Below are positions 31,900 to 44,459 of a DNA stretch of 64,000 bases, piece after piece. The stretch is taken from the NCBI GenBank assembly GCA_963978905.1, contig OZ022259.1, positions 51,664,727 through 51,728,726 of the forward strand. Reading direction: 5' to 3'. The stretch's first letter is position 1, and each line of letters opens with the position of its first letter. A model generated the notes under the pieces. The model worked only from the letters and a program-made list of their open reading frames with translations, had not been told where the DNA came from and ran no database searches. Source of the stretch: Trichostrongylus colubriformis. Its lineage: Eukaryota > Nematoda > Chromadorea > Rhabditida > Trichostrongylidae. A program made the translations under genes and the position numbers.

Positions 31900-34800
31900 T
31901 AGCATTCGCCGGTCCCACAAAACATCAGGTCGACGAATAAGTTTTGCCAAATTTTTTCAGAGTAATCTATTTTACTCTACAAAAAACAGATTGTAGACAT
32001 ATCCTACATCGTTGATAGCGGCTCATTGTTATCATCCGGGCCGCTTATGCGATTCCTTGAGGATGGTGCGTCCTGTAGTTTTTCAAGTCCAGGAGACGAA
32101 CTAGGTCAAAGAACTGCCGGCAAGTTGCGCCTGTAGTTTGCATGTGGCAGGACTCAAAACAAGGGATAGCCGTTACTGAATCACATCATATGCTTTACGA
32201 AAAGCACGACAGTGACATTCCTTCGCTTAAACCGTGTTCGCCGTGAACTTGATGCGTCCGAGCAGTTATAACATTTTCAGGACGAAGTGAATACCCCTGA
32301 AGTTGCGGATAATGAAGTAGTGAACCCATTCAATTGGTGTTTTAGTCTGGGAGCAACCTCATGAAGGGAGACACCGTTGTAATACCTACGGCATCAGTGC
32401 CAAGCGTTGAAGGCGATGGGTAAGGCCAGGAAACGGGAGCATCAGCCGAGAAATGTGAATTAAGCAGCACGAGTTGGCAAAGCTGGAATCCTACCGTATA
32501 CCCGAGAAGAGCAATTTTTCGATTCTTGCTAAGATCAAATAAGAAGCGGATACAGTCCGACAGTATAGTAGTGAGATAATGTAGTGGCTAGAAGGTAATG
32601 AATAGGAAAGATTCACCTTGAAATAGGGTATCCAAGTAGCGTCAAGGGGGAATAGTTTGGGACTGGGCTACTTTCACATGCTGAATGTGAATCAAACCTT
32701 ACTGCAGAGCTCTTTCTACAACAGCTCACCCGCGATGTTCATTTTGTACCGAGGTCGACATTGGTAAAATAAAACTTCGCATGAAAATGCGTGATTTCTG
32801 TGTGCCCTAACCTGTACCTCGGATCTAGTGCCATGTAACGACCATTGCTTACAGTCACTGGTAGTTGATGTAATGACCTTGATCATGTCGCTTCCGCGAT
32901 CACAGGCGAGGCAGGTTTTTTCAGAAAGGCAACCATCTCTTGAGTGACGGATGAGGTTATGAACGAAATTTAGAATATATTTCGGACTGGAATGCTTCCA
33001 AAAAATTTTCATATCGAAGCTCAATGTTGGTCGAGAATGGATACCCATAATTCCATAAGCATTGTCGTTTTTTTTTTGAACAAAGATTTTTCTTATGAAA
33101 TTATAAGTTTCTGCAGCATGACAAACATCATTCGAAAGCGATTTTTCTGCTCTACAGAATGATATGTTCTTCTTCTACGTGCGTTATAATGAGGTCGATT
33201 TTTAGGCTGGCAAAAAGGTTGGTTTAGTCCTCAAAAATTGACCCAACCGGCAATTAATTAAAACACTATTTTATCCGGAGAAAATTGACCAATCATGTGT
33301 CCCGTCCTTAGCCCCAACCTCTTATGCAAGTTCCATCAACTGGTTGCTTGAAAAGGCACGTCGCTCTTTTTCCACATTTGGTTTTTCCGCCACAATTCGT
33401 AGATTTTTGACAATTTCTTCAAACCAAGGCAAAAAAATTTTCTCAACTAATCAGCTGAAAGAGCTGTGAAACTCCTAGTACAGTATCGCCGTTACTTTAA
33501 CGAGGCAAAAAAAAGATGGCGAACAGGGGACCGATTGCGAGTTGCTATACGCCATGAAAAAAGCGCAAAAGGCATGTCCAGCCTCGATCACGGTAAAAAT
33601 TCTGCGCAGCTGCCACCTTTTTCTAGCTCGAACCGTTCCCATTTCATTTATTCTCACTCACTTATCTTACTTTTCACTTTACTTTACTTTACTCTACCCA
33701 AGTCAAGGTACCATTGTTGTGTAGATAGGAGTGTAATAAATCGGTGCCAGTGCTGCGGTATCAATTGTAGTTAACTGGTGCATCTTATCCTGAGTACTGC
33801 GTGGCAGGGGCTAGCACATATTTACAGGAAATGAGTAGGAACGGAGAGACATTACTGACCGTACTTCTTGTGTTTCTGTTGAGAAAAATAAATAGCGCAA
33901 TGATGTCAACTGGGCCACTATCAAGTTTCAAATTCAATATGAATCACAGTCAAAACAGAAACGAAACATATTTTTGATAGAGGAAAAATCGTTCCCAATG
34001 ATCGTTCATGAACCAATGCTGAGCAAGGGATTCGAAAGGAAGAATTTCATTCAGACTGAATGTGAGTACTTTCGGAAAAAGGGGATTAGTATAAGAACGA
34101 TGCGACTCCTTGATCAACCAAGTATTGGAAATTGCAGAAGAGGTCAGAGCTAAGTACGGGACACATGAGTGGTTGATTTTCCGGAAGTGGAATATAGTAT
34201 TTTAATAATCGTCGGTTTAGCCAGTTTTGTCGACTGGATCTATCTTTTCGTGAGCCTGATTGTCGGCTCGATTCCAACATATAAAAACATTAACATCATT
34301 TTTTGTAGAGCATAAAAATCTCTTTCTAATAATAAGTGGTATGCTGCAAAAACTTGTATATGTAAAAAATTTCCATGAAACAAAACGACACTACCTATGG
34401 AATGACCATTAATATACAAGCCATTAACTTTGCGTGTCTATTTATCGGTATATCTGCCGTCGGTCAGTCCGTAATTGAGAGGTTTAAATACCGATTTCGA
34501 AGTCGATTGGGGAAAATGACCATGTTATCATTCGTTGTTGGTTTCTGCCAAGTCATAAACTGCATCAGATTGTGGCAGATGGGCGGAAACGGAACACGCG
34601 GCCTTGCGGTTCACATCGCGTAGCTAAGAGTGGTGGATGATAATGGATAAAATTTCCAGCGTTAGTATTCAAATCCCATACAGAACCGTGATGGTGGGTG
34701 GAAGCCATTCGGTCCCCGAAGGGAGGGCATGATTGATCTGGGCGGGTAGCGATGTCGGATTTGATACCAGCACAGGGTGAGTGCCTCTGTCACTGTAAGA

Positions 34801-36420
34801 GCTCGCCGTTGGGTTTATTTGGTAGCCATGATAAGGTGCTAGCCTAATGTATCAATCTGTCATGACTAAGACTGAAGAAAGTTAATTGAATTTCAGCACA
34901 AGGACGACAGCATGAAAAGGAAACAAATTCTAAAGAGAAGGAATGAAGAAAAGAAGAAAAAGGATGCAAAGAAAATTAGTCACCTCCCGTAGATTTTATT
35001 CCAATTCTCGAGAAGAAAATTGAATACCAGTTCTTTGGCTACAAAATTTGATGCAACACCTTCGAATACGCTGTTTACTTCGTGCAAGCGGAACTGCTCA
35101 GGATTCGTCGCCAATTCCATAGTGCTCAAAGGTGCAAAGATTAGAAATTTTCAGAACCTCTCTTCAAAAATGAACGTCAGAAATGCCTACATTTTTAGAA
35201 ATTTGTTAGCAACAAACCTCCTTAAAACGGAGACATCTTTGTGACATCCGAGTGCGCTGATTAGCCTCTCCCTTTCAATTGGATCTGTTTCTATATTAAG
35301 GAACTCCATCACCTATAAAATGTCTCACGTTTGGAATGGATTTTGCGCAGCAACCGTGCCAACTCTGTTCTCAATCTCTCTAATACTCTGTTCTCAATCT
35401 CTCTAATGTGGAATTATGAGAGGAGAAGTAGTAGAAAAAGTGCCCGTAGCCAGTAAAAACACCAAAGTAGAAATAAATGAGTCTTCAGACACTTTATTGA
35501 GCTGACTGTAATTTTTCTATTCATAAAAATATGAGCGCGTAGATCCTCCAAATGGGAGAGGGAATTGTCCCTGTACGGCTTTTTAGGTCGAAACAACATC
35601 TCATTTAATTAAGAGTAATCATTCATGAAAATAGCTCAAAAATGGCTCTATTCATTATTTTGCAATGTCGCATGTCATCCCATTGAACTTCGAATAAGGT
35701 GACGGCACCGTTTCAAACAACGTACAAGATCAACGTTTGCTTAACCACGATGCTGTTCTATTGCATGGAAATGGGTTTTATCGTACATTGAAGGAAGTTC
35801 AAACAGCTCAAAGGGCTCGTGCAATATCTCTTATTTTCTCAATTAATTTGGTGGCGGATGAATGCTCATGAACATCTGTGAAGTTCTACCTGGAAAACTG
35901 AAATTCCAAAATGAAAAAGATCAGTAAGCGCACTCCAGAAACGGCTCAAAAAACTCGTAGGCAGCACAAGGACTTTGGAGTGAAGCGCTTAAATGAATGG
36001 ATTCTTCAGGAAGTGTTTCTAAAAAACCACCACTATCTGGAAGTCTGGTTAGTTAGTGATCGATACGTCTTGCTACAGGTGATATCGGAACAACTATGAA
36101 ATGTTTTCATCCATCGCCATTGGTCTTCTTACGCTTAAGCTATTTAGTCGCATACGCATAATAGCAAGCGGTGCATCAGCTTCCGCAAGATTTACTTGTT
36201 ATCGGCTCCCGTTAGACTTTGTCAAATTGTCACTTGCGATCACCCACTGTCAGGGTTTCCGTTCTACCCCACACCTAACCTCAAAATACCAAAGCTCTAC
36301 TGGTATGTAATCTAGAAAGTGCTAAAAATTTGTTGCTTGTCATCCGGCGCTCCTTACCAGCATTCAAGGCACACACCGCGATAATCAGATAAGTCGACTT
36401 ACCATCTTGGGGCAGTAGTT
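31900..36420. other. 4.5 kb without recognisable genes
   Basis: Only short, unrelated open frames are present (the longest is about 110 codons, with no domain). A 22-bp tandem repeat (CTCTGTTCTCAATCTCTCTA) lies at 35363-35406. No transposon ends were recognised. Confidence 0.5.
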
Positions 36421-36437
36421 CTTCGGAAATGTATATA

Positions 36438-36892
36438 CAGTGCTCTGCATAATTATACAGCCACCTATAAATTGTCCAAAAACTCTGTTCGCAGAGTGAT
36501 TCAAAAAAAGTCCCAAGTGAAAGATGTAGCCAGTGTGGACGCGCATTTGCGCATCCATACCAAATTTTAGCTAAGGAACATAGAAGATTCTTTTCTTAAT
36601 TTGTTTCGAAAATGGCGCTTATACCATTCTGCAAAATTATACAGCCACTGAACAGGTTGACGAGTGCGTCAGTCTGTTCAGTGGCTGTGTAATTTTGCAG
36701 AATGGTATAAGCAGCATTTTCGAAACAAATTAAGAAAAGAATCTTCTATGTTTCTTGGCTAAAATTTGGTATGGATGCGCGAATGCGCGTTCGCACTGGC
36801 TACATCTTTCACTTAGAGACTTTTTTTGAATTACTCTGCGAACAGAGTTTTTAGACAATTTATAGGTGGCTGTATAATTATGCAGAGCACTG
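36438..36892. mobile_element. 455-bp foldback MITE, Tc1/mariner type
   Basis: Two arms of about 215 bp pair almost throughout, around the centre GTTGACGAGTGCGTCAGT. The ends CAGTGCTCTGCATAATTATA are inverted and flanked by TA. A second terminal-like motif, TACCATTCTGCAAAATTATA, lies next to the centre on each arm, as if one MITE had been inverted on itself. Confidence 0.85.
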
Positions 36893-37012
36893 TAGTCTGC
36901 ACCATTTTTTGCGTCTCCACGCTGCGCCAGACGGCGCAACACCTGCTCGAATTCACTGTCGCAGAGGGCTCGAGCAGGTACAGCGCCACGATAGCGCAAC
37001 GTGGCAGCGCGA

Positions 37013-37099
37013 AAAACTTGCAGCCTCGATGGCTACCCGAGACTTTACTACCTCAAGGAGGCAAATCGACTCAACTGGTTATCGTGGAGTGTGCCTTAA
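37013..37099. repeat. Dispersed repeat, copy 2
   Basis: The partner of 23353-23437 in the same orientation. Shared: TTGCAGCC..GATGGCTACCCG and CTGGTTATCGTGGAGTG-like runs. Confidence 0.5.
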
Positions 37100-38777
37100 T
37101 GCGAGTGCACAACGTTACGACGAATTTTCGCCAGCCGCTTGCGGCAAATGCGAACCGTTTTCTTCGTTTGCTATTGCGTACTCTCCTTTGAAGTTTCACT
37201 AATGATTAACTGACTAGGATTCTTATTAAATCATTGATATTGTTACTTGTCATGCTACCATTGTTTTTTTATTTTCGGGAATCTGTCTCTACATTGTTTG
37301 AAGTATTTCTATTCTTTCTGTTCTGTTACTGTTTCGAGTATTTGTTCAAAGGGTTTTGTGTTCAAAGTATTTCTACATATCCTATGTGCTATCGCAGTGG
37401 ATGTGGATGTCCCGTCAAGGGCTAGTTCTACATCAGCCTAGAAGGAACACTTCCTTCACGGAGGCTCAACCAAAGTTGTACCCTGGATGACTGACGGACT
37501 CCTTAGAGATGTTTATGTGTGCACCTTTTTATAGAACGCCCCTTCCGTTAATGCAATAGCACCATATTCTACTCTATTCCAATTCAGCGATAAGGAAAAC
37601 TCGTACAAAGCGTGAAAAATGTAGTAAATAAGAAAGTCGAGGTGCTTAGCAATGCCTGCAGAAAAAACGGAAAAAAATGGCCAAGGACCCGAGGAATAGA
37701 ACCCGTCCACACCAATGATTCTCGAGCGGCAACCTTTCCGTCAAGTGGTGTATCCAAACAAGTTTTCCAATGGCATGTTGTCAAGTCGTAAACACGAAGG
37801 TATCGGCAATACAACAACATCTATTTTCTGGGGCGAGCTTCAAGCTAGAACTGCGAAAGCACGCCGCGAGACCCTTAATAATATCGCATGTCCTTGGCCA
37901 CTCCCACCGTACATAGGCAGTCAGGAATCACGTTACCTGGCGGCAGGTGTCATCCAAAGGCGTCAGATGTTAACCTTCGCCGTCCTTGTAGCTCGTGTTC
38001 GCGCTTTTCGACGGGGATTTCGCACAAATAAGCTTCTTGTACCACTAGTTTCCATGTGACAGACTTTTTTCAGGGATTTCCTAATAACCACATTACCTCC
38101 CCCCCATGCTATATTTTGAGTATCGGGTTACCATTTTTTGGAGTACTCCGAATGTTTCAGCCCTTTGCGTCTTGAGCGGAATGGGCTGGTACTGTGTATG
38201 TCGTTCGAAGGCACACCTCGCAATAACTTGTGAGTTATCGCGCGTATTACGGAAAGTAGGGGCCCGGGTTCACTCACCAGTAAAGAAAGAAGAGGAAGAA
38301 TGATGAATCAAATCCCCTCACAACCACCAAAAATAAGCTCCCTGCCCGCAGTGCCCGCACGAATATTGGAGATTAGAAATGAAATTTTGCTCGAAGATAT
38401 CGCGCAAAATGCTAGGATATCACCTGTTCTCTCCTGTTGAAACTGCCTTCGCTATTGAAATCGCTTCCTTATATTGTCATATCGCAAGTTTCCGCCAAGA
38501 TAAGCTATTGATCCGATTATAGCGTGGCGTGCCTTTGAACCGGCTGCGGCAACCCGTGCTGATGGCGCCGCGGTGCGACGCCGCAAAGCGAAAATTCAAC
38601 GTAACGACATACACCCTCCTTAATCAATTTGGATTCGCCACCATTTACGTGCGCGTACCATCACTGAATCACCTAGTAAACAAGGATCTACCACTGCTGC
38701 GATGAGCTATGAATATGCACGCACAGACCGACATAGTCGGCATGTAGCTTTGAAAAAGTAAACATTTAAAAGAATAA

Positions 38778-40371
38778 GGCAGCGTTCATACTTTTGGAAT
38801 TTGCGTTTCTGCGTTTTTGCGTTTTTGTGGAAATGGGGAATTGAGGAAATGCGGGTAAAGCATAAGATACGTATCGATTTCCATGCCACAAAGAGACGAG
38901 AGGATTAGAGAAAGGAGAGTGTGGAATTTGCGTTTTTGCCTTTTTGTGGAAATGCGGAATATGCGTTTTTGCGTTTTTGTGGAAATGCGGAAAGGGATAA
39001 GATACGTATCGATTTGCGGAATTTGCGGTTTCGCGTTTTTGTGGAAATGTGGAATTGTGGAATTTGCGTTTTTTGTGTTTTTGTGGAAAGAATATTAGAT
39101 GCGTCTCGATTTGCGGAATTTGCGTTTTTGCGTTTTTGTGGAAATGAGGAAATGGATAAGATACGTGTCGATTGCTTCGTCAGCGAACGTGTATGACAAG
39201 ACAAAGCACTTTTTACACTGAAGGAACAGACTGATCTTATACATTGCTTTTTCATCAGTTTTTCCCTTCTCGTTCACTCTTTCGTACTCTCGATCATTAG
39301 TTTTTGATATGTGACTTTCGTCTGCTGTCACACTGTAGTGTGTCTTTGGGTGGCGTGCAAGTGTTCCGAACAGCGTGCCGGGAGTTCATGTCAGCAGTGC
39401 TGCGTGGAGAGTAATAAAGATGAAATCAAGATTCTTGTGAGACTAAAATGATGTAATACGGGCTGTCACAGACCAGCCCCCCCCCCTTCATCATAGATCG
39501 TTCCTGCTTTCAGTGAAAAACTGTATCTAATTAAAGATGCCCTAACTTAATTATTTGAATTACAAGTTTTCCATCTTTATTACATATTTACCTTTACGAG
39601 TATCTGCCTTTATTCTTCGACGCTTATCCGTGACATGAGTGGACCAGCTATGTAGCCAAGATCTTGAATAGGTAGTAAATCAATCCTCTCGCAAAGTAAC
39701 CCCACTCATGGGTGTCCTGACCCCACAGTAATCATCGGAACTTTGCAACACACCCGTGCTAATATGAATCTTCAATAACGACCTTGAACAGATTTCAAAT
39801 ATATCTGACTTTTGTGTAAGGAATTCTTGGGGAAGGAAGTGGCAGACTCCTTCTGAATCGGTTCTAGATCGTAATTGACAAGCCACCTTAGCACAACCGT
39901 GTGACATTCGATTTTGGAGAGAAACTGTACTTCTCACAAAATTATGTCTATATCCCTGCACGAAAATGGCAGTTTCTCTTTAAAGTCGACTGACACCATT
40001 TAGCAAATGTATATGAGCTCTTATCCTTCTATCCTTATATATAAGCTCTTTTCGAGCTCAAGAAAATGAGAACAAGTAGCTCATCATCATCCGTTCAACC
40101 GCTCGCGAATGATTAGCTGCGTGGAATGACACGCACCGCGCACGTGGCTTCCACGCTTTCCACAATTCCACATTTCCACAAAAACGCAAAAACGCAAATT
40201 CCACAATTCCGCATTTCCACAAAAAAGCAAAAACTCAAATTCCGCAAATCGAACACGTATCTACTCTTCTTTCCACAAAAACGCAAAAACGCAGTTTTTC
40301 CAATCGATACATATCTATTCTTCTTTCCACAAAAACGCAAAAACGCAAATTCCAAAAGTATGAACGCTGCC
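38778..40371. mobile_element. PIF/Harbinger-like element with minisatellite ends (1,594 bp)
   Basis: Inverted ends GGCAGCGTTCATACTTTTGG are perfect for more than 25 bp and flanked by a TAA on each side, the 3-bp TWA target typical of PIF/Harbinger. Just inside, GCGTTTTTG / TGTGGAAATGCGG units repeat about nine times at the left (to about 39170) and about five times inverted at the right (from about 40155). The middle (39200-40120) has no transposase that I can recognise. Confidence 0.8.
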
Positions 40372-40879
40372 TAACGGGTTTGATGTGCACACGTACGCGG
40401 TTTGTATGCCATTTTTTCATGCACACACAATGGCAAATCGTTTACCTTATCGTACGCTTGATTTCCGAATTCCTTGATTCCATAACAATAAGCAGGTCTT
40501 CGTTCGAAAACAGGGAGCCTTGAAAGGCAAGTATTACGTAGCAGGCAAAGGATAACTGACTATCCGACAATGGAGGCACCTTTGATTCACTCCGAAAAGT
40601 GCAGAAAATAGAAAATGGGATGGGGGAAATACGCCTGCATCGCCTGATTTTTAACATAATTTCAGATGTAACCCTACTTATTTTTCAAGCAGTTTGAAGT
40701 GTAGACGCCGCAGTAGATTTCGTTACCTTAGCAGAAAAATGGAAAAGAATTTGTGCATAGTCAAGCATACATGGCATTTGTGTTCTAATAAAATCAAAAA
40801 AGAAACCGATATCGAGCGAACAGCCATGAACAGCATCAAAATGACAGATGAGAGTACGATAAATACATGCTTTTAGTGC

Positions 40880-42720
40880 CATTACTGTACTTTCGCTTGC
40901 AGTTCTTCCCTGCTTTTCGCTATAGGTGCTATATCGTCCGCATACAGAATGGTCTCAGTAGTCCTTTCATGAGATCCTTCAACGTCACATCCAGAGTGAA
41001 GAGGAAGAGGAACGGGCTCAGGGTCAAACCTTGATGCACCCCTAGCGTAAAATCCACTTCATTCAACAGCTCGTGCGGGGTACGTACAGTCGCCTTCATC
41101 GTTTATATCCCTTAACTCCATCGTTTATATCCCTCATGAGGACAATCAGCTTTTCCGGTACATGGAGTTCTCGTAAGGCACCCCAGAGCAGTGGCCTGAG
41201 GAGACGGTCGAAAGCCTTCGAGATCGAGGAACGTCAGGTAGCATGGTCGCCGCTTCACTCGATACTTATCTATCACCTGGTTGGCGGTCGGTTGTGGATT
41301 TTTTAGGCATGAACCCGAACTGTAACTGTGAGATAGGGGTGAGTTCCCTCAGCCCTAAATCGATCAGCCTCTCGTACAGCTTCATGGCATGCGCTGTCAA
41401 CCTGATCTCACGGTAGTTGGAGCAGTCCACTGCATCATCCTTCTGTTCGAAGATGGGGACGATCGTACTAATCAGTCTATTCCGTATTACCCAGTGCCTT
41501 TCATGAATCTATAGGCATTCCATCTGGAACAACAGCCCTCCCAGTCTTCATCCTTCCTAGCATGCAACAGACCTCTCCATTCGTCCAGGATATGATTGGG
41601 CTAGCCTGAAGATGAACTTCTCCGCATCTCTGCCCTGCCAATTCTCGTACAAGGCATCCATTTCTGTGACTTTGACTTTGGCTACGGTTGCTTTGGCAAG
41701 CCTCTCGCAACTTTAATAGGCAGAGAGATTTTCTTGGGTCCGCGTTTTCTGCCAGCGTTTGTACGTTTCCCTTTTCCGTTTCACCACTTGCTGAACCTCC
41801 TCGTTCCAGAACCAAGTCGCTTTGTCTCTTCTGAAGCACCCTCGAGTTTCATCCAGTGTTTCCTTCGCGCACCGCAGAATGACTGGCGGCCCTATCCCAC
41901 GTCTCCTGAACCGCACCGCTGGGTGTGGAAGACCAGCCTTCATTACCGCTCAATCCCTATTACCTTCGTTTTCTTTGGGCGCTCAATGGCAACGTCCACT
42001 AGAAAAGGCCTGTGCTGGGTGGCCAGTGCCTCACCAGCTAGCACCATGTCCTTGACACTTTTGAGGAACGGTCTCTTTACGATCTGTTTCCTCGCTTTCC
42101 CCCGCTGCTCTAGGTTACCTTTTGAGTCTCCCTCTTTGCGAAGAACGTACTACAGACAGCCAGGTCGTGGGCTGTAGCCAGGTCAAAGACCACCCTCTCT
42201 TCCTCAGCATTCCTTGCTCCAATGCCTCTGTCTCCGTGCACTCTCTCTAGCTCTTTCCGGTCGCTGCCGACATGGCCGTTCAGGTCGTCCGCTACGGTGA
42301 GGTAGTCATTTTCTGGGACTGCCTTGATGGCTTCATCGAGGTTCAGATAGAAGTGGTCTATTTCAACTTTGGGGCAGTCAGCTTGCGGTGCGTACACTGT
42401 CATTATGGTCCAGTACCCCGCGTCTATCCCCACAGCCATGATTCGGTCGCTTACCCTGCCCACTGCAGAAACACCTTGAGAAACTGTGCTACATACGGCT
42501 GTGGCTGGGCCGTTTCGTTTGGTGTCCCCCCATCGTAGTAGAGCTTGACACTGTCTCAGATCTCCCTTGCTTTAGCCCCTTTCCAGAGAGTTTCCTGGAG
42601 CATAGGACTTGGGTGCTCCTGCGTCTCATAGGGTCAGCCACTTCCCGGGACTTGCCGGTCAGCGACCCCACATCAAGGAGTCCCGATTCGAACTAACTTC
42701 TTTGGGCAAGGTCGTTCACA
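40880..42720 (-). pseudogene. RTE-type non-LTR element, endonuclease and part of RT
   Basis: Minus frames give, in order, GSLTGKSREVADPMRRR (start of the apurinic-type endonuclease, 42671-42489), DRIMAVGIDAGYWTIMTVYA and DDLNGHVGSDRKELERVHGD with DLAVCSTFFAKRETQKVT (42463-42110), WFWNEEVQQVVKRKRETYKR (41850), KTGRAVVPDGMPID (41510), QFGFMPKKSTTDRQP (41310) and ILYADDIAPIAKSREELQ (about 40920). RTE/BovB proteins have this order. There are several frameshifts and stops. Homology stops just after YADD, so the 3' third is missing, the reverse of usual 5' truncation. Confidence 0.88.
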
Positions 42721-43005
42721 CCTCGGTAGTCCTTGCAGCACACTGACCACAGAACTCGGGCGAGGGTTCTGCGCGCCACTTCCGGGTGACGTCCTAGCTT
42801 TATAACTGATTCTTTTTACGACGAGGCATGCGTTGTGACTAGATTTCTCCATCAGCCGGTTGTCAGCCTGGGCCTGACACTGACAACGGCACCATTTTTG
42901 CAATTTCTTGCAGAGCTGGTTTTGTGAGTTGGCGGGGATCGAACCCAGTGGTCTTGAATGTGAGCTTATTCTCTTAACCACTCGGCTATCCTTGCCTTGA
43001 GGTCC
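42672..43005 (-). repeat. tRNA-like leader of the RTE element (SINE-like head)
   Basis: Read on minus from 43005: an A-box-like TAGCCGAGTGGTTAAGAG and, 39 nt after it, a B-box GGTTCGATCCC, as in pol III tRNA promoters. It is followed by ATTGCAAAAATGGTGCCG and about 240 bp leading to the endonuclease start (GTCGCTGACCGGCAAGTC). A coding-free relative is at 28620-28985. The acceptor stem is poor, so it is not a working tRNA. Confidence 0.6.
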
Positions 43006-43025
43006 GATCACTCACACTAGTAATT

Positions 43026-43835
43026 ATGAATACTTCTCACGGGTCGTCCACTCATGGAACAAAGCGCTCTCGTATTACTGATGATTTCTCGGTACTGCAC
43101 GTGGAATGTGATCGTGGACTTCGAGACACGATCAATCTGTTGAATACGGATCGATCGTTGCCTCCTCACCTGAAGACGATACTGGGTCACCTACTGCATA
43201 GTGTATTCGCAAAGGATCGTGAGTTAGAAATACTGAAGCGAGATCTCGGATAAACTGCAGAGAAAACAATTTAAAGGATGAAGTTGACTCTTCCAAATCT
43301 GCTTTGTCTCTTTGTCCGTGATGCCTTGTCAATTTCTGATCCCTCTGAAAAGCATGAACGTTTAAGATCTACTGTTGTTAGTGGAGTCGCTGAGAGCGTT
43401 GATTGCAATGTATTCAGCCGCTTGAACCATGATATTGATTGTGTTAGAAAATTATTGTGCTACTCACAATTAAACATTAAATGTACTCCTCTTACTTGTT
43501 ATAGAATGGGTAGCCACAGCAACGGTGTCCCTCGCTTTCTCAAAATTGTATTGCCCTCTGCCTCTTTTCAATCTCTCCTACTTAAGCGCGCGCCACGATT
43601 GCGTTTTTCTTCTGTTAAATGTGTTTTCATACGCCCCTGTAGGACCTAACGATCACCGTTACGTAACAGCCGTGTTGAAAAGACAATGCGTTCAGCGTTA
43701 CCCTAGATACGGTCTCGGTCCCAAAAGTACCGATTATTCATCCGCCTTTTCTTTCCATAGCGATTTTGATTGGATAGGCTCTCTTTCCACAGTCGAAGCA
43801 ATTGATGGAAAATTGAAATGTCACTTCAAATAATT
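43026..43835 (+). pseudogene. CR1-like element ORF1-type protein, broken
   Basis: The first short frame (43026-43253) ends with HLLHSVFAKDRELEILKRDL, a helical segment. The next (43278-43649) reads EKHERLRSTVVSGVAESVDC, YRMGSHSNGVPRFLKIVLPS and RAPRLRFSSVKCVFIRP. The pattern 'RMG...PR.LK(V/I)VLPS..F......RAP.LR....K.V(F/Y)IRP' is that of the ORF1 product of nematode CR1-like retroposons. The frame shifts after FIRP. It ends near 43835. Confidence 0.6.
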
Positions 43836-43929
43836 GATCATGCGCTACATAGTTATACTCTCCGTCGTAAAATCTTCGCATGTAAAGTGAATTCGGCTAT
43901 GGAAAATGCTACTCTTTCTGACAGTTAAA

Positions 43930-44280
43930 ACGATTGGAGTGTCTATAGAGCGAACAATCACAAATTTTTCAAATTGCTGCGTAAATATTTACATTTCTGT
44001 GGAAAGGAAAGTGTTGGAATCAAAAGAGCCTAACGCTTTCTTTAAACCCCAAACTGAGGGACAAGGCATGCATAAAACCACTATTGTATGATGCTGGTGT
44101 TGCTTCTACCGGCCTTGATAAAACTGAAGTTTTCGCCAAACATTTTGCTAGTGTGACCGTTGAAAGTGGTGAAGAGAACGTACAGCATGTCGCTCACTTT
44201 CCTACTATGCCCTTTACCTATGGCATGATAAGGAAAGAATCGAAAATTTTTCGCAAAGGTGGCCTTCTTCTCTTACTGTA
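43930..44280 (+). pseudogene. CR1-like element, endonuclease-RT linker fragment
   Basis: One frame reads NNHKFFKLLRKYLHFCGKES, another YDAGVASTGLDKTEVFAKHF then ASVTVESGEENV. This is the linker just before the RT domain ('...K.FWKY...K......L...G...T....KA..F..YFASVFT'). The endonuclease that should lie between ORF1 and this segment is gone, so the copy has a large internal deletion. Confidence 0.55.
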
Positions 44281-44459
44281 ACTCCAGATGGTAATCCTAA
44301 TGTCAAGATACGCCACGAATGAGGCTTTTCGAGCTGGCTCACGAATTTTGTAAATATTTCTAACGTGTGTATATTTGCATGTATTATTTCGTATATCAGG
44401 ATAATAAACATACAATGAGCATTATTCTGTCCCAAAACCTCATGCCCATCTAAATGTTT

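Noticed and set aside
34375..34623. Plus frame with hydrophobic stretches
   Set aside because: One isolated frame without homology, splice partners or a neighbour.
37584..37820. Minus frame LRVYDLTTCHWKTCLDTPLD, like a kelch-type beta-propeller strand
   Set aside because: A single short repeat-like stretch, with no further kelch units or splice partners.
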